Source of the DNA: JBHHXG01 sp046756985
GTDB taxonomy: Bacteria; Pseudomonadota; Zetaproteobacteria; Mariprofundales; Mariprofundaceae
Direction of reading: 5' to 3'
NCBI GenBank assembly: GCA_046756985.1
Contig: JBHHXG010000056.1
Coordinates: 1 to 10,381 of the forward strand
Length of the DNA stretch: 10,381 nucleotides
The notes beneath the pieces were generated by a model that had not been told where the DNA came from, searched no databases, and saw only the letters and a list, made by a program, of their open reading frames with translations. Made by a program: the position numbers and the translations under genes. Of this stretch, positions 1-6,761 are shown in pieces. The stretch's first letter is position 1; every line of letters begins with the position of its first letter.

Positions 1-54
1 GCTTATGCTTTTGCATCCACTATCTATGGCAAGAAAGAAGAGGTCACGCCTTCC

Positions 55-82
55 TTGACATGAAAAGCGGCATATCTAGCAT
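55..82 (+). promoter_or_regulatory. Candidate sigma70 promoter for rpmH operon
   Basis: A perfect -35 hexamer TTGACA (55-60) is followed 16 bases later by TAGCAT (77-82), which matches the -10 consensus TATAAT at four of six positions. Transcription would begin near position 89 and give a leader of about 25 bases before the rpmH start codon. The place fits, because rpmH heads a compact operon. The -10 match and the short spacer make it a good but not certain call. Bases 1-54 upstream show no gene end or clear DnaA box. Confidence 0.6.
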
Positions 83-113
83 GCGCAGCCCTTTTGGTTT
101 CAGGAGAAAATAA

Positions 114-248
114 ATGAGTTTCACATATAAACCAAGCCGAATTCGCCGGGCTCGCCGGCATGGTTTCCGAGCCCGCATGGCAACGCGCTCCGGACGCGCA
201 ATATTGAACCGTCGACGCGCCAAGGGCCGGAAGCGCCTGTCTGCCTGA
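114..248 (+). CDS. rpmH: 50S ribosomal protein L34
   Basis: This 44-residue protein is the small, very basic L34 of the large ribosomal subunit, which binds 23S rRNA. The central signature HGFRARMATRSGR and the terminal RRRAKGRKRLSA are the family hallmark and run through residues 16 to 44. The length equals the usual 44-46 residues. The N-terminus (MSFTYKPSRIRRARR) is less conserved than the common MKRTFQPS form. An AGGAG Shine-Dalgarno (102-106) lies seven bases before the ATG. It is the first gene of a run that continues without terminators through rnpA, yidD, yidC and mnmE. The stop codon overlaps the inferred start of rnpA, which suggests translational coupling of the two. Confidence 0.97.
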   Translation: MSFTYKPSRIRRARRHGFRARMATRSGRAILNRRRAKGRKRLSA

Positions 249-585
249 GAAACGTTTCCCTCCAGCCCTCCGCTTAAGGACAAAACGTGATTTTGCATCC
301 TTACGGACAGGGAAACGCTTTTCCTGCAAAGGCTTGCGTTTTGTGTATCGGGCCACCCGTACTGGCCATGCCCGCCTGGGCCTTGCCGTTTCAGGCAAAT
401 ACGGTACGGCCGTACAGCGCAACCGGCTGAAAAGAATGATTCGTGAGGCATTCCGCACTAGCCGGTTCCGTACTCTAAGTGTGGATTTGATAGTCATTCC
501 GCTGGTAAGTGCGACAGAAATGGAAGATGTACATGGGATCATGAAGAAAGCGCTGGAAAAAATAGCCCAGCAGCTGGAGGGGTAA
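241..585 (+). CDS. rnpA: Ribonuclease P protein component (CTG start inferred)
   Basis: RnpA is the protein subunit of RNase P, which binds precursor tRNA 5' leaders and helps the RNA subunit cleave them. The signature AVQRNRLKRMIREAFR carries the RNR motif at residues 60-62 of a 114-residue product, and LGLAVSGK precedes it at 46-53. The conserved N-terminal part (LRLRTKRDFASLRTGKRF, residues 10-27) is encoded upstream of the first TTG in frame (334). The frame is open from the TGA at 205-207 onward and contains no ATG, GTG or TTG before 334. CTG at 241 is the only NTG codon there, with GGAAG (229-233) seven bases before it. A start at 334 would leave only 83 residues and remove the first conserved segment. 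The gene identity is firm; the start is inferred. It overlaps rpmH by eight bases, and yidD begins two bases after its stop. Confidence 0.9.
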   Translation: MPEKRFPPALRLRTKRDFASLRTGKRFSCKGLRFVYRATRTGHARLGLAVSGKYGTAVQRNRLKRMIREAFRTSRFRTLSVDLIVIPLVSATEMEDVHGIMKKALEKIAQQLEG

Positions 586-587
586 GG

Positions 588-833
588 ATGCGTTGTTTGC
601 TTATCGGGCTTATCCGTTTTTACCAGTTTTGTATTTCCCCTTTTATACCCCCCAGCTGTATTCACATTCCTACCTGCTCTCAATATACGATTGAAGCAGT
701 ATCTCGCTGTGGTGCTATGCGGGGACTATGGATGGGGCTGCACCGATTGCTGCGCTGCCACCCCTTTGCCCGCGGGGGCTATGACCCTGTTCCGCCAACA
801 CGGGGCCGGGCGATAGAGAATTCAGGAGAGTAA
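588..833 (+). CDS. yidD: Membrane protein insertion efficiency factor YidD
   Basis: YidD is a small membrane-associated protein that helps YidC insert inner-membrane proteins. The 81-residue product has the family pattern: an amphipathic N-terminus (LIGLIRFYQFCISPFIPP, residues 5-22), the cysteine motif PTCSQY (28-33), then LLRCHPFARGGYDPVP (54-69). E. coli YidD is 85 residues, so the gene is full length. Around the first cysteine it reads PPSCIHIPTCS, whereas the usual sequence is closer to GPRCRFYPTCS, so basic residues are missing there. The ATG is two bases after the rnpA stop and is served by the purine-rich end of rnpA (CTGGAGGGG). yidC follows three bases downstream, the standard order for this functional pair. 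Confidence 0.96.
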   Translation: MRCLLIGLIRFYQFCISPFIPPSCIHIPTCSQYTIEAVSRCGAMRGLWMGLHRLLRCHPFARGGYDPVPPTRGRAIENSGE

Positions 834-836
834 GGC

Positions 837-2453
837 ATGGATCAACGGAATATGATTTTGGCTTTTGTGCTGTCGATGGCTGTGCTGTTGGGCTGGGGCC
901 TCTTATTTCCTCCGCCGGCACCTGCGCCGCAAACAGTTGCAGACAACAATCAGTTGAACACACAGGAGGCAGACCCTTTGCCTGATGAAGCTGTCGGACC
1001 GGAGCTGAGGCCTGCTGTTTCTGTGCCTGGGCAACCGGTGCCTGCAACAGATCATGCTGTAACAAGCCGTTCTACCGCAGATGGGAAAACAGTTACTCCT
1101 GAAGAAACAGTGTTTACCCTGAGTAATGATGTCTTGCAGCTTGAAATCAACCATAAAGGTTGGTTGACGCGCGCAACACTACCTGCCTACAGGCAGTCGC
1201 TGGCAGCAACTTCCGAGGCCATTGCCGTGCTTGAAGTGGATGAAAGCCATGCCATGTACGCCAATTCCGGTATTTTGGGCGCCAGGCTGGAGAAGCCATT
1301 TACTCTCGTTAAAAAAGCGGCTCATCATATTCTGTTGCGCGGTACGCTGGATAACGGGCACATTTGGCAGCGTGATATTACCCTGTCGCCGGGCTCCTAT
1401 ATGATCGATGTGGAAGACAGAATTCAAAAGGGCGCCGGACTAAAGATGTTCCATCAGGTAGTTGAGCGCCATCCAAACAAGGAAAGCTCAACCTTCTATG
1501 AGCATAATGGCCCGGTGGCGTTGCTGGAAGACAAGCTGAAGGAAGTCAGCTATGAAGACTTGGATGAGGCGGGCACCATCCGCAGCTCGGCTATTGGTGG
1601 CTGGACGGGCATCATGAACCGTTATTTTATTAGCGCTATTATCGCCAACCGGGATCAGGACTACCCCTATTATTTCAAGGGCGATGGCCGCGCCTATCAG
1701 GCCGGCGCCATTGATGATGGCCAGCTTGAAGGCGATACGGCTGTGTTCCGTTCCCGGCTATTCATCGGCCCCAAATCGATTCCCTTACTGGAAACGTTGA
1801 ATGTTGGTCTTGAACGGTGTGTCGATTTTGGCTGGTTTGCCGTTATTGCCAAGCCGTTACATGAGCTGTTGCTGTGGTTTTACAATTACCTGCCGAATTA
1901 TGGTTTGTGTATCATCCTGCTGGTATTGCTGATTAAAGCGCTGTTTTTCTGGCCGACGCAGAAGTCCTATCAATCCATGGCCGGAATGCGCAAGCTGCAA
2001 CCGGAACAGAATCGGCTGAAAGAGTTATATGGCGATGATCGCCAGAAAATGGGCCAGGAGATGATGGCCTTGTACAAGAAACACAAGGTGAATCCATTGG
2101 GTGGCTGTTTGCCTATTATCATTCAGATTCCAGTGTTCTTTGCGCTTTATAAGGTGTTGTTGATGTCTATTGAAATGCGCCAGGCTCCCTTTTTCGCATG
2201 GATTCATGACCTGTCAGCCCAGGATCCGTATTTTGTTCTGCCGGTACTGATGGGTATTTCCATGTTCGTTCAACAACGACTGAATCCTCAGCCGCCGGAT
2301 CCGATTCAGGCCAAGGTCATGCAGTTTCTGCCCATCATGTTCACGGTCATGTTTCTGTTTTTCCCGGCCGGACTGGTACTGTACTGGGTGGTCAACAACG
2401 TGTTGTCCATTATCCAGCAGCGCGTGGTCATGAAGGGGATGGGTGTCAAGTAA
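837..2453 (+). CDS. yidC: Membrane protein insertase YidC
   Basis: YidC inserts and folds inner-membrane proteins, alone or with SecYEG. The 538-residue product (E. coli: 548) has an N-terminal signal-anchor helix (about residues 6-24), a large periplasmic domain typical of Gram-negative YidC (about 25-335), and a conserved C-terminal core of membrane helices. Core landmarks are MAGMRKLQP (381-389) and QEMMALYKKHKVNPLGGC (407-424) in the first cytoplasmic loop, IEMRQAPFFAWIHDLSAQDP (445-464), and FFPAGLVLYWVVNNVLSIIQ (508-527). The position equivalent to the conserved membrane Arg of E. coli YidC (R366) is Lys367 here, which keeps the charge. AGGAGAG sits just before the ATG. The last bases overlap the GTG start of mnmE by eleven bases. 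Confidence 0.98.
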   Translation: MDQRNMILAFVLSMAVLLGWGLLFPPPAPAPQTVADNNQLNTQEADPLPDEAVGPELRPAVSVPGQPVPATDHAVTSRSTADGKTVTPEETVFTLSNDVLQLEINHKGWLTRATLPAYRQSLAATSEAIAVLEVDESHAMYANSGILGARLEKPFTLVKKAAHHILLRGTLDNGHIWQRDITLSPGSYMIDVEDRIQKGAGLKMFHQVVERHPNKESSTFYEHNGPVALLEDKLKEVSYEDLDEAGTIRSSAIGGWTGIMNRYFISAIIANRDQDYPYYFKGDGRAYQAGAIDDGQLEGDTAVFRSRLFIGPKSIPLLETLNVGLERCVDFGWFAVIAKPLHELLLWFYNYLPNYGLCIILLVLLIKALFFWPTQKSYQSMAGMRKLQPEQNRLKELYGDDRQKMGQEMMALYKKHKVNPLGGCLPIIIQIPVFFALYKVLLMSIEMRQAPFFAWIHDLSAQDPYFVLPVLMGISMFVQQRLNPQPPDPIQAKVMQFLPIMFTVMFLFFPAGLVLYWVVNNVLSIIQQRVVMKGMGVK

Positions 2454-3768
2454 TGAAACCATTGCCGCCATTGCGACCCCGCCGGGTCGGGGCGGCATTG
2501 GCATCATTCGTATTTCGGGGCCCCGGTCGTTACCCGTTGCGCAGCAGTTATCACCACGGCTGGAAAAGCTAGAGCCCCGCTATGCCCATTTCAGCCATTG
2601 GTTGAATGAAAAGGGCGAACAGATTGATGCTGGCCTGAATCTGTATTTTCCCGCTCCACATTCCTATACCGGCGAGGATGTGCTTGAACTGCATTCACAT
2701 GGCAGCCCCGTGGTGTTGCGTGCCCTGCTGGAGAGGGTCATTGCTCTGGGCTGCATACCTGCAAAGCCGGGCGAGTTTACACACAGGGCTGTAGAAAATG
2801 GAAAAATAGATCTGTCACAGGCAGAAGCCGTGGCGGCATGCATTGACGCATTAACCCTCAGAGCAGCACGGCAGGCGCAGCGCCATCTTCAGGGTGAGTT
2901 CGGTCGGCAGATTGAAATTTTGATGCAGGCCATCACCGGAGTTGTCGCCCATGTGGAGGCCTGTCTGGACTTTCCTGAAGAAGAGGTTCCACCATTACTG
3001 TTTGGGCGGCTGCGGGATGAGGTTCAGCAGCATATCCTTGCTCCGATCCGGCAAAGCCTGGCTACAGCTGCTTTTGGCGAGAGGCTGTTTGACGGCATTT
3101 CAGTGGCCATTATCGGCTCGCCGAATGTTGGAAAATCCAGCCTGTTAAATCGCCTGGCCGGTCATGATCGCGCCATTGTGAGCGAAATCCCTGGCACCAC
3201 GCGGGATGTGCTGGAAGTGGATTTTGAAGTGCAGGGCATTCCCGCACGCCTTGTGGATACGGCCGGCATGCGTACAACGGACGATGTTATTGAGAAGGAA
3301 GGCGTACGCCGCGCCAAAAAAGCGGCGTCAGCTGCCGATATTGTTATTTATGTTGCCGATGCATCAAGACTCGACACATGGAAACCACAGGGCAGCCCCC
3401 ATATCTTGCTGATGAATAAATCCGATTTGCTCGCTGATGAAGCCACCATATCGGAAGGCTATATCCCAGTGTGTGCGCTTAGCGGCGCAGGCATGGACAG
3501 GATGCAGGAAGCGTTGGCTGTCCATATGTGCGCCATGCCCGCGGCTGAAGAGGGCGTCCTGGTGACAAGACAGCGTCACCGCCAGGCACTGGAGCAGGCA
3601 CAGGCACATATTATGAAAGGACTCACCCTGCTCGGGCCAGAAGATCAGCTTGAGCTTGTGGCGTTAGAATGGCGGCAGGCATGGTCTGCGCTGGGTGAAA
3701 TTCTGGGAATCGGTGATATTGAAGACATTCTTGATCGTGTATTCTCGGAATTTTGCATCGGTAAATAG
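2443..3768 (+). CDS. mnmE: tRNA uridine-5-carboxymethylaminomethyl GTPase MnmE
   Basis: MnmE (TrmE) works with MnmG to install the aminomethyl-type modification at C5 of wobble uridine 34 in certain tRNAs. The 441-residue product has the N-terminal tetrahydrofolate-binding region beginning ETIAAIATPPGRGGIGIIRISG-like (5-26), a helical domain, and an inserted G domain. The G motifs are GSPNVGKS (225-232), GTTRD (251-255), DTAG (272-275) and NKSD (325-328). The C-terminus ends in FCIGK, which contains the catalytic cysteine (438). The GTG at 2443 is the right start because the following SSNETIAAIATPP matches the family N-terminus. AAGGGG (2433-2438) is the likely ribosome binding site. The gene overlaps yidC by eleven bases, implying coupled translation. 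Its partner mnmG lies 1.1 kb downstream beyond prkB. Confidence 0.98.
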   Translation: MSSNETIAAIATPPGRGGIGIIRISGPRSLPVAQQLSPRLEKLEPRYAHFSHWLNEKGEQIDAGLNLYFPAPHSYTGEDVLELHSHGSPVVLRALLERVIALGCIPAKPGEFTHRAVENGKIDLSQAEAVAACIDALTLRAARQAQRHLQGEFGRQIEILMQAITGVVAHVEACLDFPEEEVPPLLFGRLRDEVQQHILAPIRQSLATAAFGERLFDGISVAIIGSPNVGKSSLLNRLAGHDRAIVSEIPGTTRDVLEVDFEVQGIPARLVDTAGMRTTDDVIEKEGVRRAKKAASAADIVIYVADASRLDTWKPQGSPHILLMNKSDLLADEATISEGYIPVCALSGAGMDRMQEALAVHMCAMPAAEEGVLVTRQRHRQALEQAQAHIMKGLTLLGPEDQLELVALEWRQAWSALGEILGIGDIEDILDRVFSEFCIGK

Positions 3769-3786
3769 CCGGGAGCCCGATTTTTC

Positions 3787-3816
3787 TTGAATATACAAAC
3801 TGTTCGGCGGCATAAT
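3787..3816 (+). promoter_or_regulatory. Candidate sigma70 promoter for prkB
   Basis: In the 146-base gap between mnmE and prkB, TTGAAT (3787-3792) and CATAAT (3811-3816) are separated by 18 bases and match the -35 and -10 consensus at four and five of six positions. Initiation would be near 3823, giving a leader of about 90 bases. The leader ends in an AT-rich stretch (3881-3905) and a GGGGG tract just before the ATG. I do not see a convincing CbbR operator, although the AT-rich stretch could hold one. Confidence 0.45.
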
Positions 3817-3914
3817 GAACGGCTCTGTAGCGAGTTTGTTTAGCGGGGAAGGGGTAGAGATCGCCTATTTTTCTCGCAAGCTATTGATTTAATTGAGTTA
3901 TTATAGGGGGACAA

Positions 3915-4781
3915 ATGTCAGTCAAGCATCCTGTTATTTCCATTACCGGCTCATCGGGTGCCGGTACCAGCACGGCCAAGGTTGCGCTGGAGCACATCTT
4001 CCATCGCGAAAAAATTACGGCTGCTGTTGTTGAGGGCGACTGTTTCCATAAATTCGATCGCTACGAATTTAAAGAACAAGCCAAGAAGTTCGAAGCGCAA
4101 GGCAAGCGCCTGAGCCACTTCTCCAATGAGGCCAATCTGTTCGATAAAATTGCCGCGCTATTCAAAGACTATGGCGAGACCGGCAAGGGAATGGCGCGAC
4201 AATATGTGCATGATGATGAAGAAGCCAAAATCTATGGCGTCGATCCAGGGCATTTTACCGAGTGGAAGGCCAGGGGTGAGGGTTCCGACCTGCTGTTCTA
4301 TGAAGGCCTGCATGGCGGCGTTGAGGAGGCACGCCCCTTTGTGGATTTGCTGATGGGCATCGTGCCGGTTGTGAACCTGGAATGGATTCAAAAGGTGCAT
4401 CGTGATACTGCAATGCGTGGCTATTCGCCTGAAGCCGTTGTGGATAACATCTTATCACGCATGCATGATTATGTGCATTTCATTACACCCCAGTTTACGC
4501 ATACCGATATCAACTTTCAGCGCGTGCCTTTGGTGGATACGTCAAATCCGTTTATTGCTCGCGATGTCCCAACGCCGGATGAAAGCGTGGTGGTTATCCG
4601 TATACGTCAGACGCAGAAATGGGGCATCGATTTCCCGTGGCTTGTTTCGATGTTGAAGGATTCCTTCATGTCCAGAAGGAATACAATCGTTGTCCCAGCC
4701 GGCAAAATGCTGTTGGCTATGGAACTTATTCTAGCTCCCATTATTCACGATATGATGGATAAGAAGGGCAAGGCCCGCTAG
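3915..4781 (+). CDS. prkB: Phosphoribulokinase (class I, bacterial type)
   Basis: Phosphoribulokinase phosphorylates ribulose 5-phosphate with ATP to form ribulose 1,5-bisphosphate, the RuBisCO substrate, and is diagnostic of the Calvin cycle. The 288-residue length matches the proteobacterial class I enzymes (about 290) and not the longer plant/cyanobacterial class. The P-loop is GSSGAGTST (12-20). VEGDCFH (39-45) contains the likely catalytic base Asp42. FYEGLHGG (128-135) is the Walker B-like motif, with Glu130. HRDTAMRGYS (162-171) contains the substrate-binding Arg163/Asp164 and Arg168. The gene is set apart from its neighbours by an upstream gap with a candidate promoter and by a strong terminator downstream, so it looks like a single-gene transcription unit inside the conserved oriC-side cluster. 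No RuBisCO or other cbb gene is in the window. Uridine kinase is a distant relative but lacks these motifs. Confidence 0.96.
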   Translation: MSVKHPVISITGSSGAGTSTAKVALEHIFHREKITAAVVEGDCFHKFDRYEFKEQAKKFEAQGKRLSHFSNEANLFDKIAALFKDYGETGKGMARQYVHDDEEAKIYGVDPGHFTEWKARGEGSDLLFYEGLHGGVEEARPFVDLLMGIVPVVNLEWIQKVHRDTAMRGYSPEAVVDNILSRMHDYVHFITPQFTHTDINFQRVPLVDTSNPFIARDVPTPDESVVVIRIRQTQKWGIDFPWLVSMLKDSFMSRRNTIVVPAGKMLLAMELILAPIIHDMMDKKGKAR

Positions 4782-4796
4782 CACACCAACCCGCCG

Positions 4797-4823
4797 AAAA
4801 AGGGGGCATGTTGCCCCCTTTTT
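4797..4823 (+). terminator. Intrinsic terminator after prkB
   Basis: A perfect 12-base-pair inverted repeat (arms 4797-4808 and 4812-4823) with the three-base loop TGT has a five-G/five-C core. An A tract precedes it and a T tract follows. It begins 15 bases after the prkB stop. Because both ends are A/T tracts it could also stop transcription coming from the other strand. It separates prkB from the mnmG operon. Confidence 0.93.
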
Positions 4824-4874
4824 CTATAGCGCTGCTGGATTTACAGTAATATTGGCTTTAAGCTCGCGCACCCT

Positions 4875-6761
4875 ATGAGCAAGCAAGCGTTTCACGTGAA
4901 ACATCCTGCCGGCACTGTCGATATACTGGTGATTGGCGCCGGACATGCCGGCTGCGAGGCGGCGCTGGCCGCAGCGCGCCGGGGCGCCCGCGTGCGGCTG
5001 ATTACCCAGAACCTGGATACCATTGCCAAGATGTCCTGTAACCCTGCCATTGGCGGCGTCGGCAAGGGGCATCTGGTGCGGGAGGTGGACGCGCTTGGCG
5101 GTGCGATGGGGGAAGCTGCGGACCGGGCAGCCTTACAGTACCGGTTGTTAAATCAGCGTAAAGGCCCGGCTGTGCGGGCCACGCGGGCACAATGTGACCG
5201 TCGTTTATATCACATAGCTATGCGCCAGTTGCTGGACGAGCAGGAAAATATTCAATTGCATCAAGGCACAGTACAGGGGTTGCTGTTTGAGCAGGATCGG
5301 GTCGTTGGTGCTGTTGATGAGCTGGGCCTGGTGCACGATGCCGGTGCTGTCATTTTAACGACAGGCACTTTTCTAGGTGGCATGATTCATATTGGCGAAA
5401 AACAGACGCCTGCTGGCCGGGCCGGCGATACGCCGGTGAATGGCCTGACGGATGAGCTGTACCAGAGAGAGTTGAAGCTGGGGCGTCTGAAAACGGGCAC
5501 GCCGCCACGGCTGGACAGGCGTAGCATTAACTGGGGGGCGTTGACTTTACAGCCGGGTGATGCGGAGGTGCTACCATTCTCGATAAAGCATCATAAAGTT
5601 GTTGAAGACCAGTTATCCTGCGCGATAACGCGCACATCGGAACAGGCGCATGAGATTATTCGCGCCAATCTGGAGCGGTCTCCAATTTATTCAGGCCAGA
5701 TTGAGAGCGCGGGCCCGCGATACTGTCCCAGTATTGAAGATAAGGTGGTGCGGTTTGCGGATAAACCCAACCATCAGGTTTTTCTGGAGCCCGAGGGCCG
5801 GGATCACGAAGAAATCTATCCCAATGGTATTTCAACATCACTACCCATTGATGTGCAATGGGCGTTTGTTCGCGCCATGCCGGGCCTGGAACAGGCCATC
5901 ATTATTCGGCCGGGCTATGCCATTGAATATGATTATGTTGACCCGACGGAATTGTTGCCGACACTGGAGTGCAAGCGGATAAAAGGCCTTTTTCATGCAG
6001 GCCAGATTAATGGCACAACCGGTTATGAAGAGGCCGCTGCGCAAGGGCTGCTTGCCGGTATTAATGCAGCATCACTGACGTTGGGGCTGGATGGATGGGT
6101 GCCGGATCGTTCAGAAGCCTATCTTGGCGTTATGGTCGATGATCTGGTGAACAAGGGGGTCGTGGAGCCCTACCGCATGTTTACCTCCCGAGCGGAGTTT
6201 CGTTTACAGTTGCGGGAAGATAATGCGGATCTGCGCCTTGGCAAAGCAGCCATTCGCCTGGGCCTGTATAGCGATAACCGCCGACGTATGTTTGAGGCTC
6301 GGTACGAGCGCTTGGCCATGGCCACGGATCAGATAAGGAAAACCGTCGTGGGCACAGGCAAGCAGTGGCGACAGAGGCTTGTCGACCAGGGCCTTCCAGC
6401 GCCGCAGCAGGGTATGGCTTTTTCGGCTTTCTGCCATCGCCAGGATGTCGATATCAGACAGGCCATGCTGTTATTGGAAAGCGTGCAGGAGATGGACGCC
6501 AGAGATCGTGCCAGCCTGAGCGCTCTGGTGCACTACGAAGGTTACCTTGAGAAACAGAATACCGAAGTTGAGCGCTTCCGGCAGCTTGAAACGCAAAAGA
6601 TACCCTGCCATTTTAATTATCAATCTGTGCGCGGACTCAGCAATGAATGCCGGCAGCGACTGGAACAAGCTAGGCCTTGCAACCTGGGGCAGGCGGCGCG
6701 TCTGTCCGGCGTGACTCCGGCCGCACTAACCTGTCTGCTGATGCATATGCGGCAAAGTTAG
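4875..6761 (+). CDS. mnmG: tRNA uridine-5-carboxymethylaminomethyl modification enzyme MnmG
   Basis: MnmG (GidA) is the FAD-binding partner of MnmE in wobble U34 modification. The 628-residue product (E. coli 629) shows the dinucleotide-binding motif GAGHAG (21-26), MSCNPAIGGVGKGHLVRE (53-70), and RLKTGTPPRLD (204-214). It also shows AGPRYCPSIEDKV with conserved Cys284 (279-291), GQINGTTGYEEAAAQG (376-391), and the C-terminal LGQAARLSGVTPAALTCLL (604-622). The start is uncertain. ATG at 4875 has no clear Shine-Dalgarno, and an in-frame GTG at 4896, inside parS site 1, would give a terminus (MKHPAGTVDILVIGAGHAG) of the usual E. coli length. I keep the ATG. Codons 6-10 (FHVKH) are encoded by the parS palindrome. 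It probably heads the operon continuing into rsmG, parA and parB, but I find no convincing promoter in the 51 bases after the terminator. Confidence 0.97.
   Translation: MSKQAFHVKHPAGTVDILVIGAGHAGCEAALAAARRGARVRLITQNLDTIAKMSCNPAIGGVGKGHLVREVDALGGAMGEAADRAALQYRLLNQRKGPAVRATRAQCDRRLYHIAMRQLLDEQENIQLHQGTVQGLLFEQDRVVGAVDELGLVHDAGAVILTTGTFLGGMIHIGEKQTPAGRAGDTPVNGLTDELYQRELKLGRLKTGTPPRLDRRSINWGALTLQPGDAEVLPFSIKHHKVVEDQLSCAITRTSEQAHEIIRANLERSPIYSGQIESAGPRYCPSIEDKVVRFADKPNHQVFLEPEGRDHEEIYPNGISTSLPIDVQWAFVRAMPGLEQAIIIRPGYAIEYDYVDPTELLPTLECKRIKGLFHAGQINGTTGYEEAAAQGLLAGINAASLTLGLDGWVPDRSEAYLGVMVDDLVNKGVVEPYRMFTSRAEFRLQLREDNADLRLGKAAIRLGLYSDNRRRMFEARYERLAMATDQIRKTVVGTGKQWRQRLVDQGLPAPQQGMAFSAFCHRQDVDIRQAMLLLESVQEMDARDRASLSALVHYEGYLEKQNTEVERFRQLETQKIPCHFNYQSVRGLSNECRQRLEQARPCNLGQAARLSGVTPAALTCLLMHMRQS
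4888..4903. promoter_or_regulatory. parS: parS site 1 (ParB-binding centromere site)
   Basis: The sequence CGTTTCACGTGAAACA matches the widely conserved chromosomal parS consensus TGTTNCACGTGAAACA at all but the first position, and contains the complete 14-base palindrome GTTTCACGTGAAAC (4889-4902). ParB encoded 3.2 kb downstream should bind here, load as a CTP-dependent clamp and spread. The site is inside the first codons of mnmG and specifies FHVKH in that frame. Confidence 0.92.

Noticed and set aside
118..132. parS-like sequence at the rpmH start (GTTTCAC then TATAAAC)
   Set aside because: Only the left half-site is intact; the right half is degenerate and shifted by one base, so it is not a credible ParB site.
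334..585. rnpA starting at TTG 334
   Set aside because: It would delete the conserved RnpA N-terminal segment (RLRTKRDFASLRTGKRF) that is encoded in frame upstream, and there is no good Shine-Dalgarno before it.
24..683. Long open frame on the minus strand across rpmH, rnpA and yidD
   Set aside because: It lies antisense to three confidently identified genes, has no recognisable domain or ribosome binding site, and is explained by G+C-rich codon bias of the + strand genes.
3770..3786. Hairpin CGGG-AG-CCCG followed by T run after mnmE as a terminator
   Set aside because: The loop would be only two bases, or the stem only three pairs; too weak to call, although the T run is real.
4741..4749. 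DnaA-box-like TTATTCACG at the end of prkB
   Set aside because: A single 8/9 match inside coding sequence with no companion boxes or AT-rich unwinding region; expected by chance in 10 kb.
4824..4874. Promoter for mnmG (possible -10 TAATAT at 4847-4852)
   Set aside because: No -35 hexamer at a suitable distance and no extended -10; a promoter is expected here but I cannot support this one.
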